Source: Cyprinodon diabolis
Lineage: Eukaryota > Chordata > Actinopteri > Cyprinodontiformes > Cyprinodontidae
Length of the DNA stretch: 64,000 nt
Direction of reading: 5' to 3'
Assembly (NCBI GenBank): GCA_030533445.1
Contig: CM060075.1
Span: forward strand, 35,422,196 to 35,486,195
Shown here: in pieces, positions 54,998-64,000 of the stretch
How the letters are laid out: each line of letters starts with the position of its first letter
Position numbering within the stretch: position 1 is the stretch's first letter
The notes under the pieces: generated by a model
What the model was told of the DNA's origin: nothing
The model's database searches: none
What the model saw: only the letters and a program-made list of their open reading frames with translations
Program-made: the position numbers and the translations under genes

Positions 54998-56561
54998 GAA
55001 ACTTTGGAGTTGATTGACCTTTATTTCTTAAAGTTACAAGGGGGAACAAATTATAGCAGGTCACCTGCCGTAATCTGTTCTCCCTGTCTAAATCAGGCGA
55101 AAAAAGGCCCCAGCTTTTTCATACTTTGCTTATAAACATCTTTTATGATGACAACTAACCCCTGAAACTTTGGAGTTGATTGACCTTTATTTCTTAAAGT
55201 TACAAGGGGGGAACAAATTATAGCAGGTCACCTGCCGTAATCTGTTCCCCCTGTCTAAATCAGGCAAAAAAGGTCCCAGCTTTTTCATTTTTGGCTTATA
55301 AGCATCTTTTATGATGACACCTAACCCCTGAAACTTTGGAGTTGATTGACCTTTATTTCTTAAAGTTACAAGGGGGGAACAAATTATGGCAGGCCACCTG
55401 CCGTAATCTGTTCCCCCTGTCTAAATCAGGCAAAAAAGGTCCCAGCTTTTTTTCATTTTTGGCTTATAAACATCTTTTATGATGACAACTAACCCCTCAA
55501 ACTTTGTAGTTGATTGACCTTTATTTATTAAAGTTACAAGGGGGGAACAAATTATAGCAGGCCACCTGCCGTAATCTGTTCCCCCTGTCTAAATCAGGCA
55601 AAAAGGGTCACAGCTTTTTCATTTTTGGCTTATAAGCATCTTTTATGATGACAACTAACCCCTGAAACTTTGGAGTTGATTGACCTTTATTTCTTAAAGT
55701 TACAAGGGGGGAACAAATTATAGCAGGCCACCTGCCGTAATCTGTTCCCCCTGTCTAAATCAGGCAAAAATGGTCCCAGCTTTTTCATTTTTGGCTTATA
55801 AACATCTTTTATGATGAAAACTAACCCCTGAAACTTTGGAGTTGATTGACCTTTATTTCTTAAAGTTACAAGGGGGGAACAAATTATAGCAGGCCACCTG
55901 CCGTAATCTGTTCCCCCTGTCTAAATCAGGCAAAAAGGGTCCCAGCTTTTTCATTTTTGGCTTATAAACATCTTTTATGATGACAACTAACCCCTGAAAC
56001 TTTGGATTTGATTGACCTTTATTTCTTAAAGTTACAAGGGGGAACAAAGTATAGCAGGTCACCTGCCGTAATCTGTTCTCCCTGTCTAAATCAGGCGAAA
56101 AAAGGCCCCAGCTTTTTCATACTTTGCTTATAAACATCTTTTATGATGACAACTAACCCCTGAAACTTTGCAGTTGATTGACCTATATTTCTTAAAGTTA
56201 CAAGGGGGAACAAATTATAGCAGGTCACCTGCCGTAATCTGTTCCCCCTGTCTAAATCAGGCAAAAAAAAGGCCCCAGCTTTTTCATACTTTGCTTATAA
56301 ACATCTTTTATGATGACAACTAACCCCTGAAACTTTGGAGTTGATTGACCTTTATTTCTTAAAGTTACAAGGGGGGAACAAATTATAGCAGGTCACCTGC
56401 TGTAATCTGTTCCCCCTGTCTAAATCAGGCAAAAAAGGTCCCAGCTTTTTCATTTTTGGCTTATAAACATCTTTTATGATGACACCTAACCCCTGAAACT
56501 TTGGAGTTGATTGACCTTTATTTCTTAAAGTTACAAGGGGGGAACAGATTACGGCAGGTGA
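54998..56561 (+). repeat. 166-bp satellite array, 9.4 units
   Basis: Units start ('gaaactttg') at 54998, 55164, 55330, 55498, 55664, 55830, 55996, 56162, 56329 and 56495. The period is 166 bp with three 1-2-bp deviations. The tenth unit is cut at about 56561. Each unit carries a palindrome (GGGGGAACA...GCAGGTCACCTGC...TGTTCCCCC). Short open frames read across units are artefacts. Confidence 0.95.
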
Positions 56562-56564
56562 CCA

Positions 56565-56745
56565 ACGGAGCTTGCGCATATCTGGGACACACACGCAGAC
56601 GACCTAGCTTCTGTGTACAAAACAGCCGTAAGGAAGCTAGAGTGCAGACTGTGGGGATCAACCCGGGTACTTGCAACCTTCTGAGAGCCCAAGGGCACTG
56701 CTCTAATCCTCTAGCCATGTTCATCTGGCTCCAGCTCCAAATGTT
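56565..56745 (-). repeat. tRNA-derived SINE (minus strand)
   Basis: On the minus strand, an A-box-like TGGCTAGAGGATTAGAGC and a B-box-like CCGGGTTGATCCC are spaced as in tRNA-derived SINEs. It begins exactly where the 166-bp array ends. Confidence 0.65.
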
Positions 56746-59700
56746 TCCCTTCTGCTGTAATTTTTGTCTCATGTTACATGACTTTTTGTTGTGCTGCTAT
56801 CTTTCCACAGAGATAGAGGTAGCATATATGGGAAACGCCCTTCTGCAGCAGCCATGGCCTCAGTGAATCATTCCCCCTGCCCATCCCCCCCACCCCGATG
56901 TATGTGATGAACGGTTTGTACTAAAAGGGAAATCTGAATTATAATGCAAATTGTAGTTGACAATAAAGAAATTGATTGACTGATTAAAGCAGGCTGCAGT
57001 TTATTGTGATACAATATCTAATTTACTGCCGCCTATGAGCGAGAGTCGGAGTACACCCTGAATGCATCACCACTTTATCGCAGGGCAACACAGATACATG
57101 CAAAGACACACAACCATGCACACACACTCACTCAGGACTATTTAGAAATGCAAATTAACCGAACACTGATGTTTTTTTGACTATGTACCTGGGAAGCCAG
57201 TGTACCTGGAGAAAATACACACATGCACAGGCAGAACATTTCAAATTTTTTGAATTTGTATGGAATAAGTGTTTTCTAACCAAAACATATATATTACCAA
57301 GTGCAATTACAACCAGGAAAATTTAATTGTTCTTTGTTTTTTACATAAATTTCTCTAAATAGAGAAAAATCACAGATATTGCCCCCAAAAATTGTAATAT
57401 AAAGAAGTTGCACAAAACTATTTCAAGCACGAGGCATTTTATTTCGAGTGTGTCCAAAATGTCATTTTTAACAACATCTTTTGATAACATGGAAAAAAAA
57501 CAACAAAAAAAGCCCAGCATGTACATCAAAATAAATATTAGCCGTAGTGGAATTAAATCTTAAAATGTTCCACACTTCAGCACACATATTAAAACAACAT
57601 ATTATTTAAAACAAGAAAGTGAGACAATAGTACCTAATTCATTAAGATGATTCCTTTAAACACCTAAGGAGGCAAAGGAAGAACCCATTAAACATCTTTG
57701 TTTCCGAGAGGTGCAAATATGGTTCCTTTTTAGGACAATGTTTCCTAACCTTGTGTTTCTAAATGTTTCCCAGGCTTCTACCCCTTTAGGCATTTTGTCT
57801 TACCATTAGTACCCATTTCAGTAAAATCTATTGATGATTGTCCAAAAGTGGAAGATAAAATGGATGATTATAAAATAAAAACTATTTTACTTTTAATTTT
57901 TTTAATCTTTTCATTTGAGCATTTAATTCTTAGTCATTGTGCTTTCCATCTGAAATAAAAACATAAATATGTTGCCTGAAGGTTAGTAAGAAACAGAAAA
58001 ACATATAACTTAAAATGATATTATAAACCTGTATTTATATAACTGGACCTCCTGAGTAACTCCCCTATAATCACATTTAAACTTGATGAATTGGGAACAA
58101 AATACAGAACAGAAATTATAGAGAAACCAGTTAACCCAACAGTCATGCTTTTGGACTGTGGGAGGAAGCCGGAGTACCCGGAGAGAACCCACGCATGCAT
58201 AGGGAGAACATGCAAACTACATGCAGAAAGACCCCGGGTACAAGTACCCCCGAATCAAATGAGCAAATTATAATTGAAGTTAAAAACAATAATGACAAAA
58301 ACTTGCCAAATAGTCACTCCCTGCTCATGACTTAGTTGCAACTTTTTTCTTAATAAAACAATACATTCACACCAAAGTTTTAGTATATGCCTCTCAATGA
58401 TAATCTCTACCTGGCCAGTAAGCTTCTTTCATCTGATAAAATATATGCATTCATGGTATTTGAACTTTAAAAGTTCTGATACAGATTACCATCATCTTAA
58501 TATTTGTCACAATTCTTTGTTCTTTCATCCTCACTGGTGAGACTCCAGCCTCTTCTCCTCCTACTGCCTCTACTACTCTCTCTCATACTATGTTTCCTCC
58601 CCTTTCTCTTGCATTTCTACTACCCTCCCCGACAAAATATATGGATGCATGACATGAACAATTGGACAATTTGGGGTGCAACAATCCATGTCAATTAAAA
58701 ACATTGTCTTAGAATTATATTGAGCTTGGATATATACAATCACACTCATATATTGTATTTTTTCCTTTTTTGATGATAATATATAAAAATCCATTGTATT
58801 TATCAGAGCTTTTAATAAAACAAATATACTTTACAAGTTCAATGAGAGCTTTATAACTGTGAGCAGGATCTTGAAGTGCTTTATAGAGCCATTGAAGGTG
58901 TTATAGGTGTTTTACACCATTCTTTGAATGTAACTTACACTTTCACTTAAATAATTATCTTATCTCTTTTCAGACATCCTGGCTGCAAGATGTCTGACAC
59001 AAACACACGCACGCACATGGCACCAATTCAAAGATTTGTGCATATTAATACATCTGATATTATTACGTGACCCATGAAATTACATCAGTGGTTCTCCTAC
59101 AGTGAGTGTGTAATTCCATGTGTTTACCTTTATGCTTTAGAAATGGGAACTTGCAAGAGATGTGTTTTGGGGCAGAGTGGGTCTTGATGGTGGCATAGGA
59201 ATTGTAAATGCCTTAATTCTCCAAAAAAAAAGCTCTAAACTGTTAAAGTGCCAGAAGGCCCTCAGGGAGACACTGGCTGAGCAGCTGATGCAGCTATGCT
59301 CGACTGTCTCAGCCAGGGCCATCTTGGGCTTGATGGTTTTATTTAAATATAAAACAGTTCTTTCACTTACAGCGAAAATTTGATTGAGCACCAAAATACA
59401 GACAGGTGATGAAATTTAAAAAGTACGTTAGTAAGTTATTTCAATGTTTTGGTATTTATTGCAAAAAAATGGTGACAGAAAGTATTGAAATTACCGTTTG
59501 TCATTTTTAGCAACATGATTGTCACAGAATCAACTCTGCAAAAAACAGATAAAAGGTACATCCTTAATTTGTGGGGATTTGAAAATTTTAAATTAGATTT
59601 TATTATTGTCATGAGAATGATAGATAATGACAAAAAAATTTATTTTCCCATTCATACAGAACAGTTAAGTTTTTGGCTTTTTCAAATTTCTTTTTTATTT

Positions 59701-61420
59701 ACATGTCATCTCTTTGAAACGAAGGTCACCTTCACAAAAGACTACCTGAGCACAGATGCAAAAATCAGTATACAATAAAAAATGAAAGGATTACATAAAC
59801 AGAATGAAATTTAAATAAAGTTCTTCCTTCCCAATTTCCCTGGAATCCTTAAGGTGAAGACATTCAAATACTATTGTATCCCCAAACAAAATAGAAAAAT
59901 GAGGTGTAAAGAGGTACTCACATCTCTAAATTACACATACAATACTTGACTGAAGAGTTTTAACCTGCGCAGCCCAGAGTGTTTCAGAGGCAACTTTTGC
60001 CGGAAAATACTTAAGTGAAATAAAGAAACAATAGTTCCAAAGTTAGACCTAAATACAAACCTTTGGTAACAGTGTAAAAGTAAGACATTAAACAATAATT
60101 CCTAGTCATTCTGCTCATATTGGCTCTAGTATGAGCATGCTTAAAAGGTTACAAAACTCTAACATATACATTTGACAATCAGAAAGGTCGCACAGCATTT
60201 AGCACTGAGAAAGTAATTTGTAGATTTTACTTTACAACATTTTACAATAATCAAAGAACAACTCTTGAATAATTGCTTTTTTTTTAACCTTACGGGCAAG
60301 ACAATGTTTCAAATTTGAAATAAATCAATTAAAGTAATATCATTATGCATTTTTTTTGAGAAACAACAGCAAATAACAGAAGTAGCAAAGTTGTACTCCA
60401 CCTAGGCCTATGAAAACCTCATTCACTAAAAAATAATCCCTCTATGTTATAGAATCTGAATGGCCTTTCATCATAAAATACTGCAATGAGTGCATAAGTG
60501 CACTAGCAGATTAAGTAACAAAAATAGGCCTATAATACATTCACTATAGAATAATAAAATCAGTGCAAGGAGTGCAAAAGTGCACTAGCAGCAAATGGTA
60601 ACAAGCGTGTGTGCAAGCGGAAAGAGTGTAGTGGCTAAAGAAGGCAAGGCAGGAGGGCAAAACTAGGTTTACAGCCACCACAGCATGGCAGTCCGTATTA
60701 CATCCAGGAGCAAATGGATAAAAATCGACATGAATCGATACTCTTACGGACGTATCGATGCATCGGATCATTGGCTGCTGGATCGATACAAAACGATTAT
60801 TATTTACACCCCTATTGACTGTAGTTGTCAAGTTACCAATCTTAGCTGTTAAACTTGATGAAAAAAATATTGACAGTGATTTCTCCTCTCCAGCAACCCT
60901 GAAACTGGTGGTGGAGTTGCAGCAACATGTGCAAGGGGGAATCTACAAGTTCTGATGCAAGAACCAGTGCCATTGTGAAAGAAGTGCAAGAAATGATTAG
61001 ACAATTTCAAAGAAAGAAGGATCAAACTAAGTACTGAGAGCAAAGGGGTGTCCCAATAACACCACAATAGAGTTACACTTTCTAGATTCACCGTGACTTA
61101 GAAAATGCCAATAATGCCGTAATTTGGGTCCTGGAGCTAACATAAAAGTTGTCCCTCTGGACAACAACAAGGGATGGTAGCAGTATGGATGCCCTGAATG
61201 TGCATGGTATGCACACCAAAGCTTCCTCACACAGACCATAAACCAAATATTGTAGATTTGTTTAACTGATATTCCGATTTATTGTGTTTACTTTGCTGAA
61301 AAAGAGTAAACTAGCTTATTTTATTGAACAGACAGTTTCTAGTTTAAAAAAAAATGATTTGTCAGTTTTAGTTGTGCAGTTGTTTAATCAAAAGTAATAA
61401 TTAAGAGTCAGTAAAAGTCA
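56746..61420. other. gene-free stretch with repeat traces
   Basis: 57185-57240 and 58145-58250 carry copies of the 'ggagtacccggagagaaccc' repeat. 57618-57735 is copy 2 of the 120-bp repeat at 30783. 60690-60830 contains 'cgatacaaaacgattattat', resembling a MITE end. No gene was recognised. Confidence 0.6.
57618..57735 (+). repeat. dispersed 120-bp repeat, copy 2
   Basis: Matches 30783-30902 ('gtgagacaatagtacctaat...ggtgcaaatatggttcc'). Confidence 0.65.
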
Positions 61421-61425
61421 ATAAC

Positions 61426-61964
61426 TTAAGGCAAACACAAGGACACCCAAGAATCTGCCCTGAATTCAAATCCAAATCCAGGATAAAGAGGTTCAGTGAA
61501 AGTGGTGTTAAAGGAGTAGAGGTGAATCAGTGTGTCTGAGGAGACTCTGTAGAAGGACAGGGTCCCAGCAGGAAAATCCAGATACACCGCTACTCTTTTA
61601 GAGACAGAGGGGGAGAAAGAGCAGGGAATAAATGCTTTTCTGTGATTGTGCCAAACGGTGTAACCATCATCTGAGCAAATTAGACTCCAAGAATGATCAC
61701 TGAATCCAAACCACGAGTCATCATTGTCGCCTTTTCTTATGATTCCCCTGTAACTTACAGATATATCAACTCTCCCACTCCACTCAACCTCCCAATAACA
61801 ACGACCAGTCAGAGCATTTGTGCAAAGTAGCTGATAGAGGTCAAATCTGTCAGGATGATCAGGATAAAGCTGCTCCTCTTCAACACGCGTAACTTTCTTG
61901 TTTTTATCAGAAAGTTTGAGGTATTTGTTTACAGTGTTCAGGTCCAATGTAAGAGGATGGTAAT
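61426..61964 (-). CDS. PRY-SPRY (B30.2) terminal exon
   Basis: A 178-residue terminal exon. The PRY part, YHPLTLDLNTVNKYLKLSD, precedes SPRY motifs GRCYWEVEWSG, WSLICSDDGYTVWHN and EPLYPGFGFEF, then a stop. Acceptor CCTTCAG|ATTACC at 61964 joins in frame to the 47-bp exon at 62076-62122. B30.2 domains bind protein partners. In fish this exon pair ends TRIM proteins, NLRC3-like receptors and SNTX-like proteins, so the parent gene cannot be named without its 5' exons. The domain itself looks intact. Confidence 0.88.
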
Positions 61965-62075
61965 CTGAAGGAAAGTCAAACACAATACATTCAATGATAT
62001 ATCTTTTTTTTTTTTATTTACTGACACAATAATAATTATCAGAGCCTTTATGCTATAAATAAAAATTGTGCTTAC

Positions 62076-62122
62076 ATTTTTTCATACCAGGTGTCAACCA
62101 TCTGTCTCCTGCAGGCTCAATC
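62076..62122 (-). CDS. short linker exon before the B30.2 exon
   Basis: 47 bp between a TTTCTTACAG acceptor and an AAAT|GTAAGC donor encode (R)IEPAGDRWLTPGMKK(Y). This segment is characteristic of fish NLR/SNTX-like proteins just before the PRY domain. It enters in phase 2 and leaves in phase 1, matching the next exon. No convincing upstream exon was seen before the window end. Confidence 0.75.
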
Positions 62123-63510
62123 CTGTAAGAAAGGAAGAAATGTTTATAAATGTCACTACAATATGAACAAATCTGACTTAAATTTGATCTACTTTTCATG
62201 TTTGTCCTTCTTACTTCTCCAATGGTTGTCCAATTCTGCCATATCAATACCATTTTTGGATGGTGTTTTGATGTTTCATTAAACTAAATCGTATTTCATA
62301 ATTAGCACTGGACGCTTGAAATGTAGCACAAATATCCACAAGCTGTAAGATCTCCTTTAGGTCCTCACATCTAAGTGCTGCATGAACCATATCTGAGGAT
62401 GTGCAGATCGACCCTGTATCCTTTTTAGTTTATGAATTTAGCAATGAAAAATTTTTTTTACAGAACATTGTGCAACACTGAACCGATGTGTCTTAAACTG
62501 TGTGCTTGTTGGATAGCAGGGCTGTTACAAACCAGTGAGAACTTTATTGTTTTGGAACTATATAATGATATAATTGTTAATTGTATTAAACTGATTTGAT
62601 ATGGATATTTGCAACTGGAATTGAAGAGTAGATCTTGAACCAGAACAGCTGATTGATTGTAACACCGGCTTGCACATGTTCAGCAGGCTGAAGTCATTTG
62701 TGATAGTGCTCATAAAGACGCAATGAGTAAGAGCTTAAACAAGCCGGCGAAGATAAATGTTCTCCATTTGTCTATGTTATCAAATAAAATTCCGGGGGGG
62801 AAAAAAAAGTTCTTTCACGTATTTTTATTATTGGTTTTAAGTTGAAAAATGAATGATACAGTGCAAAATCTTATTGATCTAATTGATTTACAATTTAAGT
62901 TGGATTTTATTTTATGTGCTACATAGATTTTCCTGTGTGTTGAGAATGCGCAAGCAGTGCGCAATTGCGCAAGCACGCAGATTAGAGGGAACATTGCTGT
63001 TGAGTATTAGCTTCGGGCTAGATTGGTAGGCTACAAAGGCCTAGTTTTAGCTAAAACCTTGTTATCATCTTCTGCGTTTTTTTTAAGCTAGCCAGGTATG
63101 CTTTGGCCACATTTCAGTTAGTGCTTTAGATGGTCCAGCTGTTGTCTTATTGACAATCTGGTTGTTGTAATAAAGGAACCAACCCAAGTTGTTGGGTTAA
63201 ATTAAATCTGTTTGTTCTATCCATATTTCCTTGCGCTAGGTTGGGTAACTACCCAAACTGGATTGTTTTTAACTCAACATTTTTTATGTGAAAAAGAGGA
63301 GAAACTGCTCAACACTTATGTTTTGTGTAAACCTGCTAGCTACATTTTTTTCCTAGCACTAAATGGCAGTGGGATGGCATACCTCACCTTCAGTGCTGCC
63401 ACTTAAAATTGTCAGCACACATTTTTAATAATCCTTTATTAAACGATTACCTGTTCATGGTAAATGGCATGTACTTATACAGCTCCTTTTTTCAAGTCAG
63501 GAGACTTGAC
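62123..63510. other. no exon recognised upstream of the B30.2 gene
   Basis: No LRR, NACHT, RING, B-box or coiled-coil coding segment is visible on the minus strand, so the 5' part of the B30.2 gene is beyond the window or lost. 62940-62980 is a small GCGCAAGC-rich palindromic stretch. Confidence 0.5.
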
Positions 63511-63519
63511 CAAACAGCT

Positions 63520-63715
63520 TTACACTACATTCATTCACCCATTCACGCACACACTCACAGTGGCAAGCTACATTGTAGCCACAGCTGCCCTGGGGCTCAC
63601 TGACAGAAGCCGGGCTGCCGTACACTGGCACCACCGTGCCCTCTGACCACCATCAGTACACAATGCAGGTGAAGTGTCTTGCCCAAGGACACAACGACAC
63701 TGAAAGTCAGAGTCA
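63520..63715 (+). repeat. dispersed fish repeat, copy 2
   Basis: The second copy of the repeat at 23595-23790: 'acattcattcacccattcac', 'gccctggggctcactgacag', 'cttgcccaaggacacaacg'. Non-coding. Confidence 0.7.
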
Positions 63716-64000
63716 TCAATCCTTCGATTTCAGGGCAAACTCCTACATCCAACGCCACTGTCGCCCCATCTTTGTGTGGATCATTAGCTCTATTCCACTT
63801 ATCATTAAGATACCTCAATGTCCCGCCCCAGAAATCCCTCCCTTCCTAAGGTCCAGGGTAACACAATCTAGCATATGGCCACATTTTACACAATCCTAAG
63901 TTAGTACTGAGCCTCACAGTAGTACTGTGTGGGTATAGACAATGTTTCTTACCTGAGTGTTTGCAGTTTTGTGCTTGGGTTCTTCTGTATATTTATTAGA

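Noticed and set aside
54998..56561. CRISPR-like regular repeats
   Set aside because: The 166-bp units are contiguous with no unique spacers, in vertebrate DNA; it is a satellite.
62203..62275. Possible further exon of the B30.2 gene (donor GAGAA|GTAAGA)
   Set aside because: In the frame required by the next exon it contains a TGA stop, and its translation matches no domain; kept out of the gene model.

Overview
This window looks like nuclear DNA from a ray-finned fish, most likely a percomorph or cyprinodontiform-type teleost. The genes are AT-rich with vertebrate GT-AG introns. The immune genes are fish-typical (a very-large-GTPase/URGCP-like gene and a PRY-SPRY terminal exon). The repeats are also those common in teleosts: PIF/Harbinger, hAT and Tc1-like DNA elements, I-clade-like and L2-like LINEs, a Gypsy solo LTR, and tRNA-derived SINEs. 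The assignment rests on recognised families only; no database search was possible.

Layout. 0-3.3 kb: repeats, including a complete non-autonomous Harbinger element. 3.4-6.1 kb (minus): a long intronless 892-aa reading frame of unknown function with 16 tandem hexapeptides. 7.0-10.6 kb: four LINE fragments head to tail, the last ending about 100 bp before the start codon of the next gene. 10.7-19.1 kb (plus): a complete 8-exon CMP-sialic acid synthetase gene (copy A). 24.8-35.5 kb (plus): a second complete 8-exon copy (copy B). Exons 2-8 of the two copies have exactly the same lengths, so both reading frames were reconstructed in full (432 and 427 aa). 37.1-40.4 kb: a collapsed Gypsy-like element and a solo LTR. 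41.0-45.7 kb (minus): the giant 3' coding exon of a very-large interferon-inducible GTPase-like (VLIG/GVIN/URGCP) gene, with three candidate upstream exons at 48.2-48.7 kb. 49.8-56.6 kb: accessory DNA with a 0.65-kb direct duplication, a Harbinger transposase fragment, a LINE fragment, a fold-back element and a 166-bp satellite array. 61.4-62.1 kb (minus): the last two exons of a PRY-SPRY (B30.2) gene whose 5' part was not found.

How the genes work together. The two CMP-sialic acid synthetase copies make the activated sugar CMP-sialic acid used by all sialyltransferases. They differ in the expected nuclear-targeting signals: copy A has an N-terminal basic cluster but a changed internal KRPRR-type motif, and copy B has the opposite. 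This suggests that they divide nuclear and cytosolic roles. The GTPase and PRY-SPRY genes belong to expanded fish innate-immune families and are not obviously linked in function to the sialic acid genes. Much of the rest is transposon-derived or has no feature I can support.
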